A stretch of 64,000 nucleotides of DNA from Mactra quadrangularis (taxonomy: Eukaryota > Mollusca > Bivalvia > Venerida > Mactridae), in NCBI GenBank assembly GCA_025267735.1, contig CM046303.1, positions 56,003,403 to 56,067,402 of the forward strand, written 5' to 3'. This document shows, piece after piece, positions 1 to 11,383 of the stretch; position 1 is the first letter of the stretch, and the number at the start of each line of letters is the position of its first letter. The notes beneath the pieces were generated by a model. That model saw nothing but the letters and a program-made list of their open reading frames with translations, had not been told where the DNA came from and made no database searches. Made by a program: the position numbers and the translations under genes.

Positions 1-1433
1 TGGTTGATATGAGAAAATTTGTAACATCCCTAAAATGTACATGGTTAAAAAGAATACTCACAAAACTATCAAAATACCTAGACTTTGTGTTGTCTGAGTA
101 TCCCTGCATTAGTAAGATTCCTTCATTTGGCGGAGATTTTATAACAAAATAACTTGAAAGATGTATCTAATCCATTTTGGAATGATTTTCCTCCAAATCT
201 ATTAAATCTAATTGCAATTAACGAGAAACTGTCAGTCGAAATCAGTACAATTCAGTCATTTCAAATCTGGCACAATAGTTCATTTAAAATTGGAGGCAAA
301 AGTATTTTTTACAAAAATTTCTATGATAAAGAGGTTATCTTTATCAATGATTTATTTAATGAAAATGGTCAACTTATGTCATTTGAAGACTTCATAAATA
401 AATGGAAAGTAAAAACTAACTTCTTACAGTATAATAGTGTTATTAGACGTGTAAAACATGTTCTTAATATATATAACATTGATCTACCATTAATCAGCAG
501 TTTGACCCAACCTGTACAGCCATTCATTTGTAAGTTAATAAATGGAACTAATAAAGGTTGTAGAATGATTTATGATTTCATATTAAAAAATCACTGCATT
601 ATAAAATCTCAAAATAAATGGATTGAAGATCTTAACCTGGCCTAAGACTTTAATTGGAACCCTTTATACAAGAATATTTATAAAGTCACAAAAGACTCCA
701 AACTTCATTGTATTCAAATCAGAAGTTTTCATAGAATCCTTGGCACAAACCATTTACCGTTTAAAATAGGTATTAGTGAAATTGAGAATTGTACTTTCTG
801 TGGTCAGTTTCCAGAAACTATATCCCACCTATTTTTTTATTGTTGCTTTACTCAGCTGTTCTGGAATAACTTAAACATTTGACTCCAAAACAATCACAAC
901 CTACCGATGTTGTGGTTAAAATGTGATATTCTTTTCGGAAATGTTAAAAATTAATAGTTTTAAACACAATTTGTGTCTTAGCGAAAGAATATTTATTTAA
1001 ATATAAAACAAAAAAATGTTTACCAAACCTAGAATTGTTAATATTAAAACTCAAAACCTACATCTTATGTGAACGTTACTATGCTCGGAATACCGATAAA
1101 ATGACAAAATGTTTGACTGTCTGGCACAATTTTGCAGCATTCTGGACCCCACACCAACCTGACATGTAATATGTTAACAATACATGAGAAGTTGTACCTA
1201 ATGTTACACTCGCTTCCAATCCTAGCACTATTTAAGATCTATCAGTGCTTTTCTAGCTAAATTTTCTAGGGCTTTTTGTGTTTATATTTTGTATAATAAA
1301 AACATGTCAAAAACCTAAGACCTTGAATTATGATAATTACAATATTATGTATTGTAATACTATTATTGCTACATTTCTTGTAATAGTATGTATGTTTAAC
1401 TTGTTGTAAATAAAGAAAATTACAAAAACAAAT
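1..1433 (+). mobile_element. 3' end of a degenerate non-LTR retrotransposon (LINE)
   Basis: The open stretch 154-645 (163 codons) and its continuation to about 880 after a stop at 643-645 read like the C-terminal part of a LINE ORF2. It has many Leu/Ile/Asn and an 'FENGQLMSFEDFINKWK'-like segment (FNENGQLMSFEDFINKWK), followed near 790-860 by a Cys-x2-Cys ... His-x4-Cys cluster (CTFCGQ, then ETISHLFFYC) typical of the region after reverse transcriptase. The last 500 bases are non-coding 3' tail, ending in an A-rich stretch (about 1,410-1,433). In-frame stops show it is dead. The element is cut by the window edge on the left. The next bases (1,434 on) match the endonuclease end of another LINE copy, so two LINE pieces abut here. 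Confidence 0.75.
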
Positions 1434-1960
1434 CTCGTTTACGTGATTTTCGAGCTGAAATATTTGCCAGATTACCTGAGTTAAATTCTTTAGTCAGTGG
1501 TATAAACGTTTCGAGTAGGGTTTCAATAAATCATGTTCTTAACGGGTTTACCGATGTTATACGGATTGTTGCAGATCCTTTGTTTACCAAAGAAATAAAG
1601 TTTTCAAACAAAATGTTAGGAACATTTGTGGCATTCTGTTCGATATTTAACTGGAGTTTGTCATGAATTTCAAAGACTGATTTGCATTGGATATGTTTTC
1701 TTCTTCGTCATTGAAATTACGTACTTAATGTCATGCAGAAACTCCAAAGATGTTAGTTTTGACAATTTATTATCAATAAGTAAGGTAAACGATCTACCTA
1801 TTTACCATTTGTTAAGAACGTTGGAAATATTCTCACCTGAGAGTTCATTGCGTTTATCACATAGGTATCTAGCGACGTAATTGTAGTTGATTTTCCATAA
1901 ACAAAATTTCAAACAATTGATTTCCTCTCAAACACGTTTGTTAATGAAAATCAAGGACCC
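1434..1960 (+). mobile_element. LINE fragment at left edge of duplicated unit 1
   Basis: Bases 1,434-1,507 nearly match 9,497-9,570, the end of a LINE endonuclease domain (LRDFRA-IFARLPELNSLV). Reading continues into a VINHVLNGFTDVIR-like segment with ADPLF, the usual linker after LINE endonucleases. After about 1,620 the frames are broken; an 84-codon open stretch at 1,626-1,880 is not recognisable. The same sequence from 1,508 on is present at 11,384-11,890 in unit 2. This is therefore the left anchor of the segmental duplication and a likely substrate for unequal recombination. Confidence 0.6.
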
Positions 1961-3723
1961 AAATCATAGACAAAGAGGCAACTTTTACCTGTATATAAAT
2001 ATTGTACAATCATTTAGTGCAGTCAACTGTGTATAGTATGCTAGCCTATTTGTCTAAAGTTCATTTATGAAAAAGGGGAGATAACTTAAAATGCATGTAT
2101 AACAAACATTATTCATACAGCGCGTTACTTCCCGTTGCACAAATGAATTAAATAGGTATCCAATTATTTAGAACTATAAGCTAGCAACACGGTCAATTAT
2201 AGTTACGTAAACAAAAACAATTAGCATAAAAGCAAACACAAAGCTCTTGCAACTGCCATATTGGTAAAAAAGTAACATTTTCTCAGCCGCGAGTACAGAA
2301 ATAATTTGACCCTGGTAGATAGGTGGTTTATGTATCAGTTCCACGTACTGCTTGTTTCCAAATAGCATAACAATGCGTTCCTAGCTCATTCTAGTCGAGC
2401 AGCACAGAAACATATCCGATGCAGCATTATATTAAATATATTATATTAATAATATATCTATAATAAACTAATTGGTCTTCATTTTATATTTTATCATCTC
2501 TTAACCATTTTCATTTATCCCATTTAAATATTTCCTAATTATGCATATGATTGTGAAGCGATTTTGAACAAATATTCAATATGAAAAGAAGTCTTATAAA
2601 GTCTATATATGTCTCAATCGCCTTGTGTAAGTACTACAGATGTGTATAAGGTACGCACATTGATACATAAATTGAAAATGAACGTCTGTGCTAAATATTT
2701 TGCAACCTGATTTTTATACACAAGCTTATCATAAAAAAACCTCATCTGAAGAATGAGAGTACAAAACAGATCAGAACTTTATTCAATAAATGTGTACATA
2801 GTTATAATATCGTACATGCATACAATGATCTTAAAACATGTCCTGTGACATTTAGCTTATTATGACAAATAGAAAAATACATGAACTGTCTTTTATAAAA
2901 GATATAAGCTATTTAATACACCATTTAATGACAAGAAAGAAGCATAAAAATATAAGTTACACATAAATGATATTTATTCTAATTATATACATGTATATTG
3001 CATATTATTTTTGCTATAATAGTATAAATTGTACATTTCAAGCCAGATAACGGATTAATTAATAATTTTCCCTTATATTTAATTAATAAGCAAACAAACA
3101 CTTAACCGACAGTCTAAACCATTAAATGACAATCCAGAAACAATTGTGTCTAGTCATTTATTTTACTTAAAGGGATTCGAGAAAAAGTCAAATTGTGCTT
3201 AAGTAAACGATTCAATGGCAAATTGAAATGTAAAAACAATTTCTAACAATGTACGCATCAATTATTGTTAAATGACGTAAGTGTGAGGTTGCAACAAATG
3301 ATAGAAATATAAATATTTAAATATTCAAACCTTTTTTAATATTAATAAAAAATATGGTATTTCTTTTTGATATTAAGCCTTTTTAAAAACTAAAGATCAT
3401 ATGTATAATCTCCAATTAAACAATGGCATACATACGTTTATATCTAAACTACCATGAACTAGTGGACAGGTTCCTTTGTCACTTTTAATGTATTATGCAT
3501 AGAGGACTAATGTACAAAATGTATACTGTCAATAAAATAAAAAAAATAAAGAAATTCATTTAATTTCAAGTTACAAGGTTTGAAACAAAGCACTGGTTAT
3601 AAAGGCATTTAAATCGCACACGACCTCACACAAGAAAGAAGCAATAGTAATATTCCAAATATACATGTATTGTCAATGTATTGAATACCCAAAATGTCAG
3701 ACTATAAAATGTGTGTTGATAAT
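1961..3723. other. 3' flank of gene A, non-coding, duplicated in unit 2
   Basis: No exon is visible here. The stretch is AT-rich and aligns over its whole length with about 11,900-14,375 in unit 2. Two blocks present in unit 2 (12,499-12,784 and about 12,812-13,250) are absent here. The tail of a dispersed repeat is seen around 2,555-2,600 (TTCAATATGAAAAG). The last few hundred bases also resemble, in inverted orientation, the 3' flank of gene copy C up to about 23,160. Confidence 0.6.
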
Positions 3724-4824
3724 TTACACGTATGGTTGAGGGGTAACAGTGTTTGTAAATGGAGAATAGGAACATACAGCACAAGATAGTTCACGCCCAT
3801 TTGGATACGTGTCACAAGGCAGAGATCCACATCTTGCTTCAGTACTGTAAAACAAATGCCCATTATGGTTAGCTGCAGAACTCTCATTACTGGTATCAAA
3901 ATCTTCATCAAGGCAAACATATTCAGTCCTAGGATGAGTGTAGTATTCGGATACAAGAATTCCATGATATTCTAATTTCCAACCGTTATAACATTGATTG
4001 CGTCCTGGTAACATGAAGTTACTACTTCTAGGTACCCAGCACACTGCACACGGTGCTTCATGGTCTTGAGTTTGACCTCCTAATTCATATTCAGTGCCGT
4101 ACACGAACGCTTTAGACTCTGTATTAGTGTTATATACAGCTGGCCACAGTGGGTCTTTCGGCATACATAACGGATTACTTCCACCTCCAGCGTGAGTATA
4201 ATGAGATCCACCAACCCATCCATCATAAACTTTAACCGAATCACCATCAGGACATGTTGTCTTACCCCACCGCGTGTACGTCGAGCCGCCCGTGGGGTTT
4301 GTTGATTTAAGATCTTGTACTATGGTGTTGAGATTTTCTATTTCAAGTAAAGCATCTGAAGATAAAAATAAAACATACACAAATATAACTTGAGAATACC
4401 GTACATTTATTATATTTCTATAATACTTTGGTGGTTGACTTTTTTACTTATGACAATGATCATTAATATGTTATATCCGAGACATAAATATATGTATTTT
4501 ACATTTTCAAGATAATACATGTAACAAAAGGTAATATAAAGTACACATTGTTTGGCAAAGTCAGCTTGATTACAACTTTAAACGCAACATTTTTACATAA
4601 CATGTGTCACAATATCAAATATAAACATTACCTTGGAGTTGAGCAGTGAGAGTATTCAGATTTAATTCTGTCGTGTTTGCTTTGTTCTCTACGTTGAGAA
4701 GCGTACGCAACACTCCGTATTGATATTCGAATTGATTTGGATTCACAGTTTGTCCATAAATAACCACGATGTAGGTGACAAATACGAGCAATAAATATGT
4801 TGTCATGGTCGGTTGTTTAGCCAT
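3724..4824 (-). CDS. Secreted short-chain collagen C4-like protein, copy A
   Basis: Two exons on the minus strand: exon 1 at 4,824-4,632 and exon 2 at 4,355-3,724, joined through a phase-1 intron (CCAAG/GTAATG ... CTTCAG/ATGC), giving 274 residues. Residues 1-24 form a signal peptide (MAKQPT, then a hydrophobic TYLLLVFVTYIVVIYG core). Residues 35-80 are a leucine-rich, coiled-coil-like stretch across the splice site. From about residue 84 comes a Cys-rich domain with GGSTYTRWGK, VYDGWVGGSHY, GGGSNPLC, PCAVCW, GWKLEYHG and CAVCSYSPF, which I recognise from molluscan proteins named after sponge short-chain collagen C4. There are no Gly-X-Y repeats, so the collagen name refers only to the C-terminal domain. 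The product is probably a secreted oligomeric matrix or lectin-like protein; its function is unproven. I chose the ATG at 4,824 because an upstream in-frame ATG (4,842) lies where transcription should start from the TATA box. Copy B is nearly identical. Confidence 0.87.
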
Positions 4825-4867
4825 GGTTAACAATAAAATCATATTGAAGTCTGCATGGAACTGGTGT

Positions 4868-5000
4868 GCTTATATAGCATTAACGGTTCCACTTCCTCAT
4901 GTATTTTATCCAATGAAATATATTCTGTGCAATCATTGGTCAATTATTAATAAGAGTAATTACCCAATTCTTCTGATAGGTGACGTCTTTACATAATACA
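4868..5000 (-). promoter_or_regulatory. Promoter of copy A (TATA, ETS-like and CCAAT boxes)
   Basis: On the minus strand a TATATAAG box (complement of 4,869-4,876) lies about 45 bases before the chosen ATG. Upstream of it come AACCGTTAATG, GGAAGTGG (ETS-like core) and two CCAAT-type elements (TTTCATTGGAT and GACCAATGATTG). This block of about 130 bases recurs before copy B, before the C-like relic of unit 1 and before copy C, which supports a functional core promoter. Confidence 0.65.
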
Positions 5001-6279
5001 ATATAATTTTAATCGTTTTTCAGTTTTCAGAAGAATAAGATTTGACACTTTCTTTGTTGTGAATGCTGAAGCCTGCATATGAATAAAGATACCAGTTCCT
5101 AGTATTCCATGGTCTATAGTCAGTAAGTAAATAATGCTTAATAATAAAAATGTCACCTACTAAAAATGTCTCTATGCCACAAATTCTTGTTTAGCTTAAA
5201 CTATTAAACATAGTACACTTGTCAATATTATCCAATATTATTGACAATTGCTTCACTTATTCTTTGTCAATATTTAAAAGAACTTCTTTCCTTTTATTAT
5301 ATCAAATTTGTGGTCCTTTATATGTACAAGAACCTATCCTAACAGCGAAATATTTTAAAGTTATGGCAGTTTGACTTTCATGGTATAGAATAACTTTATA
5401 GAATTTTATAGAATAGATTTTCAGCAAAACATCGTGTATATTGTTATGAAGTGGTCTGATGAAAATTAAAATGTCATAAAAAGTGGCTTATAAATTTTTG
5501 GAAGTCAGTATTATGTACAGAATATTGACTGTGATGATGTTTGGTCTTTTGTTAATAGTACCGCATCATTGGGAAATAATATCAACAAGATTTTAATATC
5601 AAATTTAATGTCAATATACCATTTATATTCGAGTATATTTTATTTGCATAAGACCCAAAAACATTACAGTCAATGCTGAATGATTTAGTTCTCATTGTAA
5701 ACAAGAAATATCTTTAAAAGAAATATTCGGCACCCTGCTCGGTTTATTTTCAATGGTTTGAAGTATAAATGTTGGTCATGTACGGTGTACATGTATTAAC
5801 TATAGGTCAAATGCAATTTGTCCAAAATTGAAAATCAGTCTCAACTGACAATTTTTGTCCGAATAGATTGCCATTTTGCTGATTTGTCAATTATGAAAAT
5901 CTATCCGATTCTAAAATTTAAAACATCTTTCATAACAATGCCATGATTTTCGATAAAAATCACTTCCAAGAATGACCAAACGATTTATATGTTACTTTCT
6001 GGCAAACATAAAAAAATTGATAAAAATGCTCAATGGCGGCCCACATATGACAAAATGAAAACCCATTTCCGAGCGTGCGCTGAGTCATACATGTTATGTA
6101 TTCGCAGTTAAGTTATACCGCAAGGGGCGTACCCCGACGAAGGTATGATCAATTAGCATAGTGAGTCACTCATAATACACAGAGTTAATAGTCAGCAGCT
6201 ACTGTACGTGCTACGCACCTGTTCATCACAAATAGCATGTGGTGTCATGTGTTTTAACCATTTCTCTTTACCGTAAAAG
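5001..6279. other. Intergenic spacer of unit 1, non-coding
   Basis: AT-rich sequence with no plausible exon. It is almost identical to 15,660-16,930 of unit 2 apart from small indels. A short inverted pair (TGTCAATATTATCCAATATTATTGACA, about 5,220-5,247) gives a hairpin. Confidence 0.6.
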
Positions 6280-6606
6280 AATTTCATTGGACACGAAGAA
6301 ACAAAATACATAGATACAACAGATGAAGGGCGAAAACACGACAAATCCATAGTTTGTCGTATCATCGTCCTTTTGTTTCTTCGCCACGAAGAAACGAAAA
6401 GACAAAGATACGACAGATGTAAGGCGAAAACACGACACAAATTAACTGTCGTATTGTTGTTTTTATTTTGCCCTGTGTTCTTTTTTTCGTGGCGAAGAAA
6501 CGAAGAAACAAAAAGACGAAGATATGACAAACTATGAATTTGTCGTGTCTTCGTCTTTTCGTTCTTTTGTTTCTTCGCCGCGAAGAAACAAAAAAATACG
6601 ACATGG
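6280..6606. repeat. Palindromic hairpin array of GAAGAAACGAAAAGACGAAG motifs, unit 1
   Basis: The stretch is made of repeated blocks around GAAGAAACGAAAAGACGAAG and GATACGACA and their reverse complements (TGTCGTATC, TTCTTCGTGGCG). About 6,357-6,415 folds on itself around TTCTTCGCCACGAAGAA. About 6,486-6,592 folds around GACAAACTATGAATTTGTC. The open reading frames across it on both strands are Arg/Lys/Phe/Ser-rich products of the repeat, not genes. The same array is at 16,930-17,256. It is probably a foldback-type mobile element or satellite. Confidence 0.75.
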
Positions 6607-7165
6607 CATAAATCAGCCACCATATACTAAAGATTACTCCTTATACAGTAGATTCAAATACGGATCGAGCAGTGCAAAAATTGCAGTCGAAATGTTAATT
6701 CTAGTTCGTATTACTGGCAAATACTATCAGTTCAAAATACAAAGAATTATTAATCTCTTCTTCTTATACAAAATCTTGAAGTACAGTTTTCCCTGTAAAG
6801 TTTGTAGCTTTGCATACAAATTCTTTAGGTATTATAATAATGGTACAATACTGTTTAGCAACTTAAACTTCAAGTAATACAATGAATGGCCGCAGTATTA
6901 TTACATTAAACAGCTACAGACACTATCAATGTATTTGACTACGCCCCTTCCACACGCTTATCATAAGTAAACACCTGCTACTGATCGATTGAGATGATAG
7001 AACTACTTTTATCGCCTAGAAATTGACCGCGTAGTAAATCAGAGACACATGTATCACTCCACAGGTTAAACTGGCCAGGAATTTTCGTCGATAGTTTTCG
7101 AAAAGTGGTAAAACTTAAGCCTTTCGGCGAAATCGGCGAATATCTAAAAATACGTTAAAAACCCA
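6607..7165 (+). repeat. Dispersed repeat, unit 1 copy
   Basis: The segment recurs at about 17,260-17,810 in unit 2. Its part from about 6,700 to 7,140 also recurs, diverged and inverted, at about 34,190-34,560, far outside the duplication. Shared landmarks are ATTACTGGCAAATA, CCTGTAAAGTTTG, CGCGTAGTAAATCAGAGACA, CACTCCACAGGTTAAACTGG and GGCGAAATCGGCG. It is therefore a genomic repeat family. No coding capacity is seen. Confidence 0.75.
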
Positions 7166-7879
7166 AAACTTTTGGAAAAAGTGCAAAACAGAGTTAAACT
7201 TCATTAAGATATTTAAAAAAAATACAAAAATGCTTCAGAAACTATATAGAAATAGCTTTCTCTTTTGCACAATTTTGATCATGGAACGGGAAAGGCTTTA
7301 TTTTTTAAATTATATCAGCATAGGAATTTATTTTCTTTCTTATTTTGTAGTAACGTGGGTAATCTAATGAAACTTTAAAACAGAACAAAATTTTACAAAA
7401 ATATAATAACAACCATGTGAAAGAAGAAAGTTTTAATTTTCTAACATCAGTTGCACAAAGTTGATATCTTATAACATAAAAGGGCTGTTTGAAGAATTCC
7501 CCCCTGTATTTTTCTATTCAAAATCGAGTATTGATTTGAGCTCATGTATATGGGCCTAAAAGTTGGACATAAAAATTGATAAAAGGCATTGAATTTTTGT
7601 ATTTACTTACACCCGTTTTATTTCAAAGCCAATAATGACAACGCAGAAACAAATACGAATGGAATGAATAAAAATATTTGAAAATGTAATTCCAAAACTC
7701 TAACAATATCTCAATACGCGAAAAAGTACTTTCATGAAAAGACGGCGTATTACATTTATATATAGACTTTCAAATTAACAAGAAAGGATGTGTGAAATTG
7801 AATACTTTTAATAATCACAAAATAAAACATAATTATTGTGATGAATTCATATTCCAATGGTATTAGGTAAAAATACCCT
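7166..7879. other. Intergenic spacer, non-coding
   Basis: AT-rich and without visible gene structure. It is collinear with 17,811-18,540 in unit 2. Confidence 0.55.
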
Positions 7880-8030
7880 TATTAAACCGACCAATGATTG
7901 TAAATAATAAATTTCATTGGATTATATGAATAAGGAAGTGGAACCGTTAATGCTATATAGCCATAACCATTCCATTAGCGTTTTTATTCTGAATTTGTTG
8001 TTAACCAAACAAGTGACAATGACCACATAT
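7880..8030 (+). pseudogene. Promoter and first codons of a lost C4-like gene (relic in unit 1)
   Basis: The plus-strand sequence matches the promoters of copies A and B in reverse: a GACCAATGATTG CCAAT box, TTTCATTGGAT, GGAAGTGGAACCGTTAATG and TATATAG, then GTTGTTAACC and an ATG at 8,019-8,021. The first ATG used by A and B (ATGGCT) is missing here. The coding sequence stops after four codons, where the foldback element begins at 8,031. The rest of the gene is absent because the LINE cuts in at about 8,643. This is the unit-1 equivalent of copy C and shows the divergent pair predates the tandem duplication. Confidence 0.7.
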
Positions 8031-8642
8031 GGAAAGCCTTAACTGCCTAATAGGGTTAATTTTATGTTCGTTGTCCTCAAATGGCATGTCGTTTTGCACT
8101 CAAAAGACGTCATCTTGGACAAAAAGCAGGTCGTTAAGTACATTTACAAGGTTGTTATGGTCGAATTGCAAGTCGTCGTGTACATTTTGGGGTTGTCATG
8201 CTGAAACTATATATCGTTATTGACAAAAGGCAAGTGGTTATTTACATTTTACAGATCGTTAAGCTCAAAATATAAGTTGTTGTGGAATAAAAACAAGTTG
8301 TTATGTACAATTTACAAGTCGTTTAGCTAGCAAAATATGTCGTTATGGGCAAAAGACAAGTCGTTAAGTAAAGCTTACAGGTCGTTATGCTCATAGCCTT
8401 TTCCCATAACGAGATATAATCTGAAAACAACAACTTAATACGTAGGTACATCGAACCAAACATTGAGGGCAACAAAAATGTTACTTATACACTACAACAT
8501 GATTTTGACCACAGCGACCAATAATTGAGCATAACGATACGTAAATTGGATGTAACAACATAGTTTTTTTTCAATAACGATATCATATTTTAAATAAACT
8601 GTCTGAAAACTATACATATCGACTTGCATTTGATCATAACGA
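8031..8642. mobile_element. Foldback element, truncated copy in unit 1
   Basis: It begins with the terminal sequence GGAAAGCCTTAACTGCCTAA and contains many diverged copies of a CAAGTCGTTATG-like motif. In its second part the reverse complement appears (GAGCATAACGAT, GATCATAACGA). It matches the left two-thirds of the complete element at 18,701-19,851. It stops at CATAACGAT, where LINE coding sequence begins, so its right end is missing. Confidence 0.7.
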
Positions 8643-9570
8643 TCTGAATGTGATTTCATGGAAAGTTAACGGATTAACTGACGAAAAGAACAATTCACCG
8701 GAATTTGTCGAACTTATAACATCAAATAACATCATATTTTTAACGGAAAGTTAGACCAATAAACATTGTAAGATTCACATATCTGGTTATAGAAGTTATA
8801 ATTTTTATCGGACGTACCAAAATAGACGTGCTTTACGCAATAGTGGTGGTATTGTAGTGTATATAAAAAAAGTCGATCGCGGATGGTGTTAAGATTGTAC
8901 GATCTCATCATGACGCTATAATTTGGTTAAAATTAGACAAACAGTTTTTCCACTTTCATAATGATGTATATTTATGTGGTGTATATATTTGGTGTGAGAA
9001 CTCACCTGTTTATAATATTGTAAATGTTGATTTATTTAATATTCTACAGAATGATATTTGTGATTTTGAGAGCTATGGCTCACTATTTTTGATTGGTGAC
9101 TGGAATAGTCGTATTGGTAATAAAAATGATTATATATCTAATGATTCTACCAATGTCCATGATGATTATTGTCCTGATTTGACCCTCGACAGTGCCTCAA
9201 TTGATACAGTATGTAATACTCACGGTAGAAAATTAATTGAATTATGCAAGGCATCTTGTATACGTATCGCCAACAGAAGAATAGGTGATTCTAACTCTTA
9301 CACATATATATCTAATAATGGGGCATCAACCATTTATTACTTATTAACACATGAGAACTATTTCACGTTAATTAAAGATTTCACGGTCTGTGCACCGAAT
9401 GAATGGAATGATCATTGTCCGTTAATACTATCTTTATATTGTAATCATTATGATAATAACTCACATGAAAACATCGATACTACATATAAATGGGATAAAT
9501 CTCGTTTACGTGATTTTCGAGCTGGAATATTTGCCAGATTACCTGAGTTAAATTCTTTAGTCAGTGGTAT
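8643..9570 (+). mobile_element. LINE endonuclease-domain fragment
   Basis: Conceptual translation from about 8,645 begins with the N-terminal endonuclease motif ISWKVNGL, then has FLTES followed by a stop codon and a later frameshift. The 166-codon open stretch at 9,089-9,589 has GDWNSRIG (catalytic Asp/Asn region), a degraded active-site block and NEWNDHCPL (the usual SDHxPL). This is an APE-type endonuclease as found at the start of LINE ORF2. Reverse transcriptase is absent. The fragment is broken at 9,570 by an LTR-element remnant and resumes at 11,384. Confidence 0.85.
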
Positions 9571-11383
9571 AGATATGCTTTGGCTTTAATATCATATACT
9601 TTCTTCTGTTTTATTCTTGCTTTGTCGTTAAAATCTTTAACAATTTCATAAGTTTTGCACCATTCTTTTTTTTAAATTACTAAGGTATTCTTGTTGGTCT
9701 TGTGAAGTATCAGGGTCACTGGTAGTCTGTTAAAACATTGAGTCTATTGGTAATTTTGGTTTTCGTCCAAACATAAGTTCAAATGGGGATACATTTGTAG
9801 ATTCATGTGGTGTTGCATTATATGCATACACTAGTGATGGGACATACTCTTTCCTATTGGTTTTCTGAGATTCTTCTAGTGTGCCTAACATACTGAGTAA
9901 TGTTCGATTAAACCTTTCAGGGGTAGCATTTCCCATAGGATGATCAATTGTGATTTTCACACTTTTATTGATATTCAATAAATTGCATAATTCTTTAATT
10001 AATTTTGATTCAAAATTAGGTCATTGGTCCGAATGTAGCCTAGTTGGTATTCCAAAATTCAATATGAATTGATTATATATACATTCAGCAGTAGTCTTGG
10101 CTGTTTGATTTTTTGTAGGTATGGCTATGGAGTACTTGGTAAAGTGGTCAGTAATAACCAGTATGTTTGAATTGCCTCCTTTGGATGGTTCTAAGCATAA
10201 AAAGTCTGTGCAGATTAGTTCTAGCGGGTATGAAGTAGTAATATTCACTAACGGCGCTTTGCTACACACACCCCTCCATAACAGAATGCGTCTTCGAATT
10301 CTTGGAGCTTGATTGTCTTTGAGACTATCTAAGGGTGCAATCAAACAATTCCAAGTGGGTTATTTACGTTGGGCGCCAAATGTAACCGGGTGGTCGTGAG
10401 TAAAGTGGTCCACATTGGTTAATAAGTAGAATAACTACATGTATATAGTTCTGTTCAATAATCTATTTCTGGAGTATAATTTCTTCAATCATAAAATATA
10501 CAATTCTCTAAATAATACTCTCTTCTATATAATGTACAACTGTTCCTTCTATTTCCTATTCTATTCTATCTCTATTATATAGTTTCTCATATCACTCTGT
10601 AATGAACAATATACATAGTATAAATATTAATAGTCTATTTGATTCTCTAAGTGTCTTTATATTACTATGAAATATATAGATAAGTATATATTTAGATTCT
10701 AATATCAAGTGGCTAGTCTTGAAATTAATATTACATACAAACAGTATCAATACAAAATAAAACAAACTTACAAATTATACAAACTATGACAAAGTTAAAA
10801 ATAATAATATAATCTCTTACCATCTATAGGATAAATGATGTCAACTATCTCTCTGATTAATCTCTTGTCTCTCACACTGTGAGGTTAATATAATTGTAGT
10901 TAACTGAAAAGTTAATGAAAGTAATTAGATAAAAGAAAGGGCGTGGTTAGAATTACAAAGTACCATCCTGAAAACCATTCAATTACTAAATATAAATGAT
11001 AAATTACTCTTTTAAATAGAAATTCTTGTACTTATTAATGAAATAGATATAAAATCAAGTTATTTAGATAAACTAAAAGTATAATACTGACCTAACTTAT
11101 CAAAAGAACCAATTCTAAATTTACATCTAATTTAGGCGGCAAAATTACCAACTGATCTCTATGAAGACAAAGACTGGACTGACAAGAACATGAGAGGGCC
11201 AAATACCTTTACAGTTCAATGATTTCAATAAAACCAGATAACTCTAATCAAATTGATTACTTAACATTTAAAATAATGTAGAACAAGGAAGACAACTGCA
11301 GGAAATCTTAACACTAATTTTAACAAGATTGACAGATTTACCTCCCTTATACAAACTATTTAACAGAATTTGACCCTGTTACA
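9571..11383 (-). mobile_element. Truncated Gypsy-like LTR retrotransposon inserted in the LINE
   Basis: Read on the minus strand: an LTR of about 1.0 kb (11,383-10,381) with TGTAAC...GTTACA ends, immediately a primer binding site TGGCGCCCAACGT (10,378-10,366), then the integrase core (10,344-9,733). All of gag, protease, reverse transcriptase and RNase H is missing between them. The integrase shows Asp in LICTDFL, Asp in HSDQ, then the glutamate in TPERFNRTL and a later GRKPKLPID. A stop directly follows HSDQ. No second LTR is seen, so the 3' end is lost. In unit 1 the same LINE position is uninterrupted (1,497-1,515), which proves this is an insertion. Confidence 0.85.
10381..11383 (-). repeat. 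LTR of the Gypsy-like element
   Basis: It is bounded by TGTAAC and GTTACA (TG...CA rule, with inverted six-base ends). The primer binding site lies three bases inside, which fixes it as the 5' LTR in minus-strand orientation. It is about 1,003 bases long and has no coding content. Confidence 0.75.

Noticed and set aside
154..645. 163-codon open frame as a host gene
   Set aside because: Sequence style and the following CxxC...HxxxxC cluster identify it as LINE ORF2 remainder, followed by stops.
3702..3965. 87-codon minus-strand frame inside exon 2 of gene A (also 14,405-14,617 and 22,346-22,684)
   Set aside because: Out-of-frame shadow of the C4-domain exon.
4825..4842. Start at the upstream ATG (MILLLT...) for gene A, and its counterpart in B
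   Set aside because: It lies about 30 bases after the TATA box, at the expected transcription start, so it is unlikely to be in the mRNA with a usable leader. The ATG at 4,824 gives a normal signal peptide.
6192..6877. Overlapping open frames of 80-143 codons on both strands (also 16,849-17,530)
   Set aside because: They are translations of the palindromic GAAGAAACG array and the neighbouring dispersed repeat; products are Arg/Lys/Phe/Ser-rich on one strand and its complement on the other.
9553..9589. Last dozen codons of the 166-codon LINE endonuclease frame
   Set aside because: After 9,570 the frame runs into the inserted LTR-element remnant and no longer encodes LINE sequence.
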